A stretch of DNA of 46,567 nucleotides from Chara braunii. Its lineage: Eukaryota > Streptophyta > Charophyceae > Charales > Characeae. Shown one piece after another: positions 36,564 through 46,567 of the stretch. Both the position numbers and the translations under genes were made by a program. The stretch spans positions 2,642,161-2,688,727 of the forward strand of contig BFEA01000090.1 in the NCBI GenBank assembly GCA_003427395.1, given 5' to 3'. The notes below the pieces were generated by a model. It saw only the letters and a list, made by a program, of their open reading frames with translations, was not told where the DNA came from and ran no database searches. Each line of letters starts with the position of its first letter. Position 1 is the first letter of the stretch.

Positions 36564-39140
36564 CGTAGTTTTCCACTAGACTGCTAGCTCTAAACTTTTG
36601 CAATCTAACGGTTCTACTGTTGGGCAGCTTGTGGATCAACATCTTTCTATCCCAATCAAATTGAGGCTGAGCAACCTCGAGGTAGTACATGCCTAGTAAC
36701 ATATCAAAGGGCAGTTCGTCGCTAACGAGGAATGAGATTTTGTGTCTCACTTCCCCTCCTCCATAAGAGAAGGAACAAACTACGTCCTTGACATAGTCTT
36801 TAACTACCATTTGGTGCTTGTTCGCTAGCGTAGAAGTTACAGTTCTGCTAAGCCGCTGCACTTGGTCCCCTAAGCGCAGTCTATCCACACAAGCACTACT
36901 GATGAAATTCCGTGTAGAGCCTATGTCTGAGAAGGCACCCACTTTGCCACCTACATTGACCTATACCACGAAATGTTCACCCTTTGGACCTCTACTGATC
37001 ATCGCCCAGGAGTCTCTGGGGTCCTTCCCTGACCACTCAGACTATAACTCTTCTAAGGACTCAGACACATCTCTCGAACAGAGCGTCGGTGGGTCTGAAT
37101 GTGTCTGCGGGGCGATGTTCGGGTCACTGGCCTTGGCGAACGCCTGAAATGGGGAAGGCAACGTTACCACTTCAGCACGAGTAAGAGCTGCTAACACTCC
37201 TACTGGCCCGAGGTGTTTCCCCGCGAAGTGCTCGCAGAAGCACTGCCAGGGTTCGAGGATAAGCCCACTACTGTTGGAGCGGCTACCCTCGTCGTGACCT
37301 TCTTGCCTTGCCTTGGCAAGTCCTCGACGTGTGGCCATAGTTGCCACAGTTCATGCATGTGCCCCTGGCAACTCAGTCCCTCCACACCTCGTAATCTAAA
37401 CCGAGTTTTACCCATGAGGGTGTTCCTTGGTCGCCCTGACCCGTAGACCGGACTACCTTCTTCTTCCCGGTCCCCCTAGCCTTTTCTTTGATAGGCGCCA
37501 CAACTCCCCCATCCGACGTCTCATTGGCCCCATCATGCTCTGTCTCCTCCCCAAGGTCTGAGAAGTCGTCAATTTCAGTCGTCTGACCATCATGGTCGAT
37601 GAACATTAGTTGACCCTTCTTCCAGTCTTGGGGAAGTCTCTTCTTCCTACCATCCCCTTGGCCCTGATGCGCAGATCCCAGCTTAGCCTCTATGTCTAAG
37701 GCCTTCCCGCTGAAGTAGCGAAGCTATGTTGGTCTATGTAGGCCTCGTCCACCAGTTTTGTCCTAACTTCTGAGGGCAGACATCTCAAATAGTCTGTGAG
37801 GAGTACCTGAGGGTCAAAACACACACCAGGTACTATGATCAGGCGTTCTACAGTGTCTGTAACCTCGCGTACATTCTTGTACCTTTTGGCACAAAGATTG
37901 TTTATCGCGTCGGTGGCCGTCTGAGCCCCTTGAGGGTCATGCCACCTTTTGTACACAGTCTTTACGAAGTCTTCCAATGTCTGGCCCTGCGCCCAGGCAT
38001 CAAAATTTTGACCATAGCCCTGTTGCTACACTCACCCATTTAACCAACGTGCTGCTGATCCCTCTAAAAAGGAAGCAGCAACTATAACCTCCTGCTCTGG
38101 CCTTGTGAGTTTGTGCCTCACATAAGTGGGCACAGTCCTCACCCAGGTGTCCAGCTCCTCGTCCTTCGTCCTGTCGCCAGAGAAGGGCTTAGGACTCAGC
38201 AAAGGAATCTTGGGCATCCACTGCATGGGTTGGATCTGCCCAGGCGATTGCTGCAGTGGCTGCACAGCCACTGATATAGGTTGCTGCACACTAGCCTACG
38301 ACTGTCCAGACACTGGCACTGTAGCTGCCACCGTCCTAGACGGTACGGTAGAAGAGACAAGAACCAGACCACTAACTACCGGTGACTACTTGAAAGAGGG
38401 ATGTCATACATGGGTGAGAAAGAGGGCCCTACCGGCGACGGCGTCACTGAGGGACCCGCATCCGAAGGGGGAGCAACAACATACTGAGGTTGTCTCATCA
38501 TAGGACGAGGAACCTGCAGTGCAGCCATAATTTGTCTCTGGCCTGCCACTAGTTCATCCAACACTTCCTGCTGGACAACTTGCGTTTCAGCCACGCAAAG
38601 CAATGAGTTACGCAATGCTTGCATAGCAGGATCAAGTGTTGACTCATCTAATGCTTCTAATTTGCTTAGCTCCTGTCACCTACTCCCTAGTCTAGCTTTT
38701 CTAAGTATAGCCCTTTGCCTTCTCTCCGCTGCCTCTCTCAGTTGCTTCTGCAACTCATTATGAAGTTCTTCTGTCTGGAGGATCTCATCTCTGTTGAGAG
38801 TTGAGGTTGCTGGCCGACTTGCAAGCCAACAGATTGACTAACCATACCTTGGGTACCCTGACTCGTTCCTGACGAAGAGGCCTGGGACATGGCCTGTGAC
38901 ACTGTGGAAGAAGTAGCCATAGTTGTTGCTGTGCTGACCTCGGTCCTAGCCCCAGCAATAGCTGCAGCTGCTCTTGCTCTCTGCAATATCTCCCTTGCCC
39001 TGGCTTCCCTTCGCAGTCTCCTTTCGTCTCCCGGACCTAACTCCTGGAAGGTGAGTCGACGACTGAGAGCGATTCTATGAGTTACCCTAAGGTCTTCGAC
39101 TAGTTCTTCCTCCTCCTCATTATTGACAGCGTCACTTACT
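36564..39140 (-). pseudogene. Retrotransposon gag-protease, decayed
   Basis: Minus-strand order: an Arg/Ala-rich helical N-terminal region (RREARAREILQRARAAAA), the gag core (PFSGDRTKDEELDTWVRTV, SAARWLNG), a second gag part (TLEDFVKTVYKRWHDP), a zinc knuckle CMNCGNYGHTSRTC (CX2CX4HX4C), then a retropepsin-like protease with FSDIGSTRNFIS as active-site region and LLGMYYLEVAQP near its end. Breaks: two stops after RWLNG (about 38025-38031), a frameshift near 37710, a TGA before the knuckle (after DYEVWRD), and a stop after the knuckle. It could not make a working gag, so mobility would need proteins from elsewhere. Confidence 0.85.
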
Positions 39141-40405
39141 AGCTACAGTGTGTGTAGTCTAAACTAGAACCCACACTGGATCCTACCTCAGCAGGACACA
39201 CAACCGATTAATGTTTGACTCTAAATTCGGTAAGCCTAAGAAGAAGTGGTCAAGTGGTAACCAGCAATCAATGTCAGGTCCTACAGGGAATGCTAAATCT
39301 ATTTTTAGATTACTCTGAAACAGATTGCATGCAGCAAGGATTTCTATCTATCTGCAGTTGTCTGTTAGTTGTCAGTCAAGTCTGTAACAACTAAATAATC
39401 CAAAATAAAAATAATATTTCATGCAGAGATGTATGCTGGATGGCAGTTTCTCTATTTAGTGCCACCGCGAACAGTTACCGGAATCCAACCCTTTCCTTGT
39501 ATCCCTCTTGAATAGTCACTTTGTGTCGACGTTCCTAGGCATCTGGTTGAGCAGCGTGTCTGAAGGTGTGCAATCCGGCCCACCCCTGTGCCCCAAGTCT
39601 ACGCCGAACCTGCCAGCCCCTGCACCTTATTTATCCTCTCATGCAACGAGCCTTACACCCGATTTGATCTGGCTGATCAAGAGGCAGTTTAAGGACAGGC
39701 CCCAAGGTCCTCAGGAATTATTTAACGTCGCAGACAGGACAATGATCACAGCCAGAGTCAACGCCGAGTCCCCGCCAGAAATATTTAAAGACGGTCTGGA
39801 AAGCGTCTGTTCAAAGGGCTGGCATGCCCTGCAAGACCTCTATTGCGCAGTAGCAGAACCAAGGACTTGCGGCAAACCACGCGTGTACTAGTCCCAGCGG
39901 GTTGGCATGGTGACCATAACCCGAGTGCTTCGTCCAGGGCCCTTCAGGGGCTTGGCCCGGCTCCCACCAGCTTGGTGCCCAGGAAGAATGTCGACTCTCC
40001 AGGTTGAGCGTTCGCGACACCTCACATTGAGAGGACTCTCAAGACAGAACTCACTTCCTCACGGTAAGAAGAAATGAAGAGGGTAGATAAGGAAGAGAGC
40101 AACATACCTCATAATGCTGCCCCCAACCACATATTTCTCACCGGCAACCTGATGTGCATTTATGACGACCGGTCTTTGCCTCGGCACAACCAACAGCAGA
40201 ATGCAGTTCCACCTCGGCTTAAATGCCACATCAGTGAGTTCTCATCATCCAGCGTACACCCCTAATGTCTCCACATAGCTTCCTGGCGTGCCCACTTGAC
40301 CCTGGGCCGCCTAACGTTCAACGCCCAAGCCTTATCACTGCCCCACACCTCATGCGAAGCACGGAACACCTATTGCGAAGAACCAATGAAGCGCAGTTTG
40401 AACCA
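39141..40405 (-). other. Leader between PBS and gag
   Basis: About 1.27 kb without a recognisable gene. A 127-codon plus-strand frame at 39508 has no domain. A long leader is common in non-autonomous LTR elements. Confidence 0.5.
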
Positions 40406-40417
40406 GCTCCGATACCA
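40406..40417 (-). other. tRNA primer-binding site
   Basis: On the minus strand TGGTATCGGAGC starts three bases after the 5' LTR end (…TTGCA). It matches the plant initiator-Met PBS TGGTATCAGAGC except at one base. Confidence 0.85.
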
Positions 40418-40420
40418 AAT

Positions 40421-41562
40421 TGCAAGGAAAATGAGCAGTAGCGAGATGACAATAATCAGATTGCACAATCAGATTGAAGGCCAGATAGTATCACAGTGTC
40501 CAGAAAGCAGAAATGCACCAAGATAACACCAATGAAGAAGATAATGTCTTTGTTAAACCCAAAGACTGCAACTTTTTAAGTGTGCTTTATTCCACAGGCG
40601 ATGATCTAACCCGGCCGGCGTACCCACATGCCGGATAAACCGTTTACAGTCTGAAAAAAAAAAAAAAAAACACCAATGGAGATTCGTAACACTGAAAACC
40701 AATGTCAATGAGAGCTTGCTCTCGCCACCACCAACATGAGTGTCCAGGCCCTATTTCCCTACTTGGCGCTCGGCGCCCAGCCTACTTCCTACACAGCTAC
40801 TCTCTTCCTACTAATTGACAATGCAACTGTTGACGTCAGCAGCCTACGGAGTACTTGAAGATGTCGCACATGCAGACCATCGCCAATACCAGGTATGTGC
40901 CCTCACATCACCATCATCATCATCCTTCTCTCTCTCCCCCGTCTTACTCCCACGTCTTCCCTCTGTACACCCGAAGACCACCCCTGCGCCTCACTGTAGT
41001 CCAAGCCCAACCAGCTATGGAGGCTGGGCTATGGCACTGCCCTCAGCAGCGCCCTGTTCCCTGCACGACCGCGCGCGCTAGCACCTCGCCTCTCAGCGCC
41101 AGCAGCAGCCCACGAGCGTCCACTCCAGCAGCGCTGCCGCTAGCATGCGAGTGCCTGAATGAGGCTGCTCGTGGCGAGCTCTTTCCTATATGGAAAGAGC
41201 CTGCCTGCCTTCGCAGCCTGGCTGGACTGGGCCTGGGCCCAGAAGCTTCCGGTAGGCCCCAGGATGCTGCGCTTGTGTTGCAGCTACTGGGCCTTTCGGT
41301 TGGGCCTCCCAACTGTCAGTGTATGAGGCTGCAATTCTCACCCAGGGCCTGCATTCTTGGAAAGGCCCAGAAGGCCGTGGAATGTACTTGTTGCTCGGCC
41401 TGTATTTCCCTTCAACCAACTGGCGCGTCACAACTGTTTGGACCCCAAATACGAAATTGACAGCTGAGGGCCTCTCATGATTAGTTAAGCCCACCTTCAC
41501 TTAGGGCGGGCACAGATGCAAACAGGGGCCCCTTAGGCCTGCCGGGGACCTGAATCCTCGCA
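40421..41562 (-). repeat. 5' LTR (1142 bp, with insertion)
   Basis: Matches 35449-36447 at high identity over its whole length, apart from a ~144-base insertion with its duplicated target. It differs by scattered substitutions, so the two LTRs have aged independently. Confidence 0.95.
40535..40668 (+). mobile_element. Short A-tailed retroposon in the 5' LTR
   Basis: AACACCAATG flanks the insert on both sides (40525-40534 and 40669-40678), while the other LTR has this site once. The insert ends in a run of about 17 A. It contains GTTAAACCCAAAGACTGCAA and GATGATCTAACCCGGCCGGC; I see no clear pol III boxes. It is SINE-like by structure, and the source is unknown. Confidence 0.8.
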
Positions 41563-41574
41563 CTTTTATGTTGT

Positions 41575-41660
41575 GACCTTTGACGACTTTCCGGTGGAAG
41601 AGGAACATGACTGCTGCTCCCCAGAATATCACAAAGGTCGTTATTTTCAAGCAAAGCAAA
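41575..41660 (+). mobile_element. Degenerate LINE 3'-end fragment
   Basis: GACTTTCCGGTGGAAGAGGA, CTGCTCCCCAGAATAT and GTTATTTTCAAGCAAAG parallel, in reverse orientation, the copy at 1549-1660 (GAAAATAACA...TCTGGGGAGCG...CCCGGCGAGTC). It borders the LTR element. Confidence 0.45.
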
Positions 41661-41778
41661 AAACGATGGGAGAGAGGAAAAGGATTACCAAATTTGCCAT
41701 GTCATTTATTCACAGCACATCAACTTCATAATCACATTTGACTCTCATCCTCAAAAAAAAAAAAAAAAAAAAAGAAAG

Positions 41779-41935
41779 AATGTCGGTGGGGAACCTGCAG
41801 TAGGGGACTGTCTTAAGGGATCCCGGTAGGAGGGGTTTTGTAGACATACTCTGGTGGAGGAGATCGTTGGGGAACCTGCAGTACGGGCTGTCTGAGGGGG
41901 ATCCTCCAAGATAGGATGGTTTGCAACTTTGCATC
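41779..41935. repeat. 81-bp imperfect tandem duplication
   Basis: GGGGAACCTGCAGTA begins at 41788 and 41869; the following parts (GGGATCC, GGAGGGGTTT / GGATGGTTT) align with changes. Confidence 0.65.
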
Positions 41936-42826
41936 CTACAAATTCGTTGCTGACTGTAGATAGGTACCTGTCGAGGCCCTCGAGGGTCCAGAGACCGACC
42001 TCTACAACACCCTGGACTTGTTAAAAAAAAAAAAACGCGGCCATGATGTTTTTTAAAAAGACAAAAAGTGACCACTGATTTACATCATGCACCAGTCCAT
42101 GACATCCGTGTCCAGAAGGATGAAAGAGATGAACGCCCAGGCGGGGTGGATAACCCATATATAAATATTAAATACCATGGTTAGTCATTGGTTACCATTT
42201 GGACTTCAAGACACCCATCCAGATGCTCTCCAGATGCTCTGGATGCCGTACAGGTGAACCAAAAAAAACATATAAATTCCAGCACATTCTGTCTTTCAAG
42301 GAAAAAAAAAACAAAAAAAAACGGACAGTCCGGGGGGTTCATCTGGTGGTATTAAACTTTAGAGACAGGGTCACTTACCTGCCATGCAGATTGCTGTTGT
42401 GATATCTCGAACAGTATCTCATTATCCAAACAGAGAAGAGTGTGGAGGGAGAATAGACAAAGGAGAGGAAGAGGGAATACACAGAACCCTTCAGATCCCT
42501 CTCCTGCTCCGGGCTTCTTCCCACACTACCTCAGCTATGATAATAAAAATAATCCTAGTCACATACAATAGTGCCACGTGGCACTTTATCTCATGAAGAC
42601 TTTGAAGACACAGCAGAGTTCCAGTGACGACGCCAATTACAGGTGAGTACCCGATCCCCTATATCCACAGATCCCGACCTTCCTCTTCCCTCGCAACCAG
42701 TCACCTCATGTAGACAGCGTGGACAATGCCACGTCAGCAATCAAGACAGGTGGCAAATGCCACATCATCAGTGAAGACCAATAGCAGCGCCACATATACT
42801 AGAGGCAGCACCACGTCAGCATGCCA
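41936..42826. other. Non-coding; degenerate flank of minisatellite
   Basis: A-runs near 42022 and 42301. The segment 42600-42660 (ACGCCAATTACAGGTGAGTA) belongs to the LTR-like module set. From about 42720, degenerate GCCACRTCAGCA units lead into the 34-bp array. Confidence 0.45.
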
Positions 42827-43166
42827 TGAAGATCAAAGGCAGTGCCACATCAGCATGCCATGAAGACCAGAGGCAGCGCCACATCAGCATGCCATGAAGA
42901 CCATAGGCAGCGCCACATCAGCATGCCATGAAGACCATAGGCAGCGCCACATCAGCATGCCATGAAGACCAGAGGCAGCACCACATCAGCATGCCATGAA
43001 GACCAGAGGCAGCGCCACATCAGCATACCATGAAGACCAGAGGCAGCACCACATCAGCATGCCATGAAGACCAGAGGCAGCGCCACATCAGCATGCCATG
43101 AAGACCAGAGGCAGCACCACATCAGCATGCCATGAAGACCAGAGGCAGCGCCACATCAGCATGCCT
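42827..43166. repeat. 34-bp minisatellite, ten units
   Basis: Units starting TGAAGACCAGAGGCAGCGCC repeat every 34 bases from 42827 to 43166. The last six units alternate GCACC and GCGCC, giving a 68-base higher-order period. Confidence 0.95.
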
Positions 43167-44025
43167 GGCGTACAATGCCAGCGTGCTGCCTCCACCTCGT
43201 GTCGTCGTCCGCAGCACGGATGCACAGCCAGCGTCCAGCCAGCGTCGCGCTAGCATATTGCCAGCGTCTAGTCAAAGTCAAGCCAGCCTCGAACCAGCAT
43301 AGCAAGACTGAATGCTGGACTTGCTCGAGGCCAGCCTTATGTAGCAGTCGTCGAGGCTGTCTGGCCTCGGGTGCCTTTCCTCCAGTCGTCCAGATTGACT
43401 CACATCTCAAGGCCCGGATTGTACAGTTGCAGACTTCTCCCTCGGACCTGATGCTGTCTGGGTACCTGCATACAAACAAATGTGTGTGCTTGACCTGCGG
43501 ACTGGGCTAGGTACCTTTGGACTTTGACTGTTGGGTGGACCGACAGTTTTGACCGAAGTCAACTGTCACACGCCCAGGCTCTGAAATCGTGAAGGGCCTT
43601 TTCTGCCCTTATTTGGCCTGGGCTGAGGGCGGCCAAGTAGGCCTTCTGATGGCCCTCAGTTCCACGAGACATATGGCATGGGTTATTGCAATGGGAACAG
43701 TTTCTTCTCTTTTTTTCTATTCTTCTCTCATTATATCTCCCACTACCTACCTATCTACCTACATCTAGTCCAGTTTCTTTTTGCTGCAGTTGTGCAGTAA
43801 TCCACATCGATGAACCGAAGCTGGGCCTGTCCTGTCCCCTTCTTGGGTTGATCCTCGACTCTGCTCTGTGGGGGGAGCAATACCCCGGCTAATAGTTCCT
43901 AATATGGGGTGTGGTGAACTGGATTAGGGCATACTCAGACAAAGACTCTTTTCACTACATATGGCCACAATCAGATACATATCTGAGTGCAAGCAGGCCC
44001 TTACATAGATTACAACGGCTGAGAA
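43167..44025. other. Non-coding, possibly LTR-derived
   Basis: CCAGCGT-rich stretch (43190-43290), then GGGCC/GGCCTGGG-rich sequence near 43595-43640 like the LTRs at 36 and 41 kb. No gene. Confidence 0.35.
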
Positions 44026-44027
44026 TA

Positions 44028-44118
44028 CCGTCTTCGCCCCAGATATAACGCCTGGTGTGGGCAATTTTCTGTCCAGATGCAGCGATATTGACCGGGTGTT
44101 CTATTTGGGGGAAGGCCG
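44028..44118. mobile_element. Hairpin MITE, copy 3
   Basis: CCGTCTTCGCCCCAGATATA at left and TTCTATTTGGGGGAAGGCCG at right are imperfect inverse complements. TA flanks both sides (44026-44027, 44119-44120). The right arm AGCGATATTGACCGGGTGTT matches copies 1 and 2. It is the shortest and most diverged copy. Confidence 0.75.
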
Positions 44119-44239
44119 TAGTGATGTTAACTGTGATCATGTCCAGACAGAATAAAAGAAAGAGCAAGGAAAAACAGCGGCAAGGAAAGGGATGCGAGGT
44201 TTCTCCAGACGTCTACCCAAGAAATCCGGCTCTCTCATA

Positions 44240-44266
44240 CACACACACACACACACACACACACAA
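44240..44266. repeat. (CA)n microsatellite
   Basis: Short pure CA run. Confidence 0.9.
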
Positions 44267-44591
44267 TCAGACACACAAAGAAAAAAGAAAAAAGAAAATC
44301 CTGCTCTCAATGCCTCTCATACTTCTCTGAAGTTTTTTCCCCCTCCACTCATTTGAGGTGAAAGAGTCACTTGGTTCACTTAAGGAAAATTCAATTACCA
44401 AAAACAGTAAAAAACTAGGATTTTCAGGGTGGTTTCTCGCCACACCTACGGCCAGTTTCACCCGATATATTCCTCATGTTAGCATACCCATCTGTGGATG
44501 TAGTTCTCTAAATTATTGCGATTCACCACAACGATGCCCTCAAATCACAGCTAATGGCGCACTGAGAGTCATTGATCCCCCATCACCACAA
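44267..44591. other. No gene recognised
   Basis: Short open frames only. Confidence 0.4.
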
Positions 44592-44970
44592 CTAATGCCA
44601 CACTAAGACTCGTTGATGCCTCATCATCATCTCTGCTGTGAGAGCATTTGCGATGTAACATATGCGATCCTAAGTGCAACAAAGTTGCCTCTGCCAAGAA
44701 CATTTGGGAACGCCTTCAACTTTTACTCCCGTGTGCTGGCACGCGGTAAGCGGTAACCAATTCGCACTGAGACTCATTGATGCCCCATCATCACATCTAA
44801 TGCAACACCGAGACCCTTGATGCCCCATCATCATCTCTGCTGTGAGAGAATTGGTGATGTAATTTAGGCGATCCTAAGTGCAACGAAGTTGCCTCTACCA
44901 ATAAAATTTGGGAACGCCTTCAACTTTTTTTTCCGTGTGCTGGCATGGGGCAAGTGGTAACCAATCCACT
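44592..44970. repeat. ~205-bp tandem duplication
   Basis: CTAATGC, CATCATCATCTCTGCTGTGA and GGGAACGCCTTCAACTTTT recur with a ~205-base offset (44592 and 44797 starts). A shorter, diverged unit precedes them near 44530. Confidence 0.85.
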
Positions 44971-45354
44971 TCTGTCAACGGTAACGAACTTGGACGTGGA
45001 CGGTTCACACAGGGGAAAGCCTACAGACTGTCGGCAGGCAGCAGATCCAAGATGTGGGGACACCTAGTTCCAGCAGGAAGACACAGATGAATTATTGCGT
45101 TCGATCTGAAGTTCGAACATGAATTCCAGAACCATCTACCTTTTTTCAATAAACAAATGAATGAAAGATATTCAATTTCGGTCCGACTAATTATCTCTCT
45201 CAATTTGAATCAACCACAACTCTTCGAGCCTTTCCAGTAATAAAATGTGTCCCCATTTAATGTGTCACCACTCATTCTAGAGATTTATGTCTGTATTCAT
45301 AATCTAATCTAACATCATATAAAATATTCATAATTAGTAATTAACCCCTTGGGC
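44971..45354. other. No gene recognised
   Basis: AT-rich towards the right; no gene or clear element. Confidence 0.4.
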
Positions 45355-45550
45355 ATTTAACTTTGACGTTCCTGGCTGCAGTTTCGGCATTTTCTGAACC
45401 GGCATTTAACTTTGACGTTCCTGGCTGCAATTTCGGTATTTTCTGAACCAAAATCGTCAGGGCTTACCGGGTTCTTGCCAGTAGGACCTGACGATTTTGG
45501 TTCCAAAACGCAAAAATTGCAGCCAGGAACGTCTAAGTTAAATGCCCAAA
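45355..45550. mobile_element. Fold-back element, copy 1
   Basis: TTGGGCATTTAACTTTGACG at the left pairs with CGTCTAAGTTAAATGCCCAA at the right. A central stem CCAAAATCGTCAGG / CCTGACGATTTTGG is perfect over 14 bp. The left arm is duplicated (GGCATTTAACTTTGACGTTC at about 45351 and 45401). It is a non-coding MITE-like element; superfamily unclear. Confidence 0.75.
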
Positions 45551-45611
45551 GGAAAGGAGTAAATTACCAACAAGAAGTAGAAAATTGATCGAACTCGTGC
45601 TGCTTTGCTTC

Positions 45612-45725
45612 ACATTCCTGGACGCAATTTCGGCATTTTCTGAACTGAAATCGTCAGGGCTTACCGGGTTCTTGCCAGTAGGACCTGAAGCCGAAATCGC
45701 TGCCAGGAACGTCTAAGTTAAATGT
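45612..45725. mobile_element. Fold-back element, copy 2
   Basis: CATTCCTGGACGCAATTTCG ... GCCAGGAACGTCTAAGTTAA is a partial, diverged copy of the element at 45.36 kb. Both are followed by GGAAAGGAGTAAATTACCAA, so element and flank were duplicated together (about 180-base offset). Confidence 0.7.
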
Positions 45726-45825
45726 GGGAAGGAAAGGAGTAAATTACCAACAAGAAGTAGAAAATGGATTGAACTTGTGCTGCTTTGCTTCGCAACTCTA
45801 GCCGTCATGGCATGTTGAGAAGAAT

Positions 45826-46290
45826 CCCTGATGATACCTGTTCCCACCATTTACATCCCACTGTCTGCCACCGCTGCATCTCCCACTTTTTTTTTTTTTT
45901 TTTTGGCATCTCCTACATTTTGCATCCCAACAGTTGGAATTCGCACCCTGGCACTGTTTACATCTCACGGGTTGCGTCCCCCATTTGCCACAGTCAGGCT
46001 TAAATAATTGAAAGTATACTCTAGAAACAAGGCCCCCCCCCAAAAAAGAAACATGTCATATTTTGAATCGCACAAATTCAAATATTGAAAGCGCGCCAGT
46101 TCAGTGAGCGAATCATCAATTCAATCAAAGTTATTATCAAACTGAATTCTTTCTGTCTGTTTTCTCGGCTGTTATTGTGTCGACCGTCTGGTGATACCCA
46201 TTCCTGCCATTTACATCCCATTGTCTGCCACCATTGCATCACCTACCTTTTACATCTCAACATTGGGAACGCAACATTTGCAATCAGACT
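45826..46290. repeat. Direct repeat pair (CATTTACATCCCA)
   Basis: GATACCTGTTCCCACCATTT at 45832 and GATACCCATTCCTGCCATTT at 46193 begin two matching ~90-base segments; the first contains a T-run (45887-45904). Confidence 0.65.
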
Positions 46291-46567
46291 CGTTTTCAAA
46301 CACACTTTTCACACATGTAAACAGTAACGCAGCACACTGGCGACATGCGCCCAATCAAAACTCAGAGATATGGTTTTCAGATACGAGTTCACTCCCAATT
46401 GGCTATGGCGACCTCAGCACACAAACATCTCACTGTTCACATACACTGGATCACCCTGGATATCCCACACGCATCACTCTAACACTCGAGCACACACACA
46501 CACTCACTACTAACTATAGCTATGGCAGCTATGGCTGCCTCTAACCTATCGCTATGCTAACTCCTCC
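46291..46567. other. No gene recognised; window end
   Basis: CA-rich (46491-46503), then GCTATGGCAGCTATGGCTGC, which echoes LTR-type modules at 14.4 and 17.0 kb. The feature is cut by the window edge. Confidence 0.35.

Larger units (their letters stand above)
35449..41562 (-). mobile_element. Non-autonomous Ty3/gypsy-type LTR retrotransposon (gag-protease only)
   Basis: Two direct ~1-kb LTRs bound a 4-kb interior. Minus-strand order: 5' LTR (41562-40421), PBS, leader, decayed gag and protease, polypurine tract, 3' LTR (36447-35449). Both LTRs run TGCGAGGATT...TTGCA. Flanking pentamers are CCTTT (left) and CTTTT (right), a TSD with one mismatch, or perfect if a T has been lost. RT, RNase H and integrase are missing although all terminal signals are present. 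Confidence 0.9.

Noticed and set aside
39508-39891. 127-codon plus-strand frame in the LTR-element leader
   Set aside because: It runs opposite to the element, has no recognisable domain and lies in a region expected to be non-coding.
42827-43166. A CRISPR array
   Set aside because: The units are contiguous 34-mers without unique spacers, in a eukaryotic context; this is a minisatellite.
43175-43510. 111-codon frame next to the minisatellite
   Set aside because: It begins at the array edge and runs through CCAGCGT-rich repeats; no protein family is recognisable.

Overview
The window looks like nuclear DNA of a plant-lineage eukaryote, most plausibly a streptophyte (charophyte) alga such as Chara. 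That assignment is inference. The grounds are a Ty3/gypsy element of plant type, a retroelement primer-binding site matching the usual plant initiator-Met tRNA site, LINEs ending in a zf-RVT-like Cys/His region, many tRNA-derived SINEs and MITEs, long GA microsatellites with assembly Ns inside, and no bacterial-style gene packing. Nearly everything outside one gene is transposon-derived and decayed.

Layout. 0-2.8 kb: GA microsatellite, a hairpin MITE, and LINE fragments in both orientations. 2.87-10.07 kb (minus): the one convincing host gene, an uninterrupted 2398-residue acidic protein. It is built from about 22 copies of a roughly 22-residue 'EYM...C...W' box and six 'VTCC'-type dicysteine boxes, in a family I do not recognise. 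10.3-13 kb: degenerate tetranucleotide array, GA microsatellite, three successive tandem duplications and tRNA-like SINE units. 13-21.8 kb: LINE tail, a U6 snRNA pseudogene fused to a SINE tail, a possible 78-codon exon, a MITE with a perfect 8-bp target duplication (hAT type), a long perfect hairpin at 19.75 kb, and tRNA-derived SINEs. 21.9-26.1 kb (plus): a decayed Ty3/gypsy pol with its RNase H region split by a nested LINE fragment, then a polypurine tract and an LTR. 26.6-27.2 kb: a 592-bp TA-flanked MITE. 29.4-32.8 kb (minus): a 5'-truncated LINE bounded by a perfect 15-bp target duplication. 33-35.3 kb: a second hairpin MITE, a tRNA-Ser-like SINE pair, two possible coding pieces. 35.45-41.56 kb (minus): a structurally complete LTR retrotransposon with two ~1-kb LTRs, PBS, polypurine tract and near-perfect TSD, carrying only decayed gag-protease and no RT/integrase; its 5' LTR holds a small SINE-like insertion with its own TSD. 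41.6-46.6 kb: tandem repeats, a 34-bp minisatellite with alternating 68-bp order, a third hairpin MITE, and fold-back elements.

How the parts relate. The nested insertions give a relative history: a gypsy element was interrupted by a LINE, and an LTR element was later hit by a short retroposon. The short non-autonomous elements (SINEs, MITEs, gag-protease-only LTR element) would depend on proteins from autonomous relatives elsewhere. The large repeat-protein gene appears to be kept open amid this decay and is the item most worth following up.
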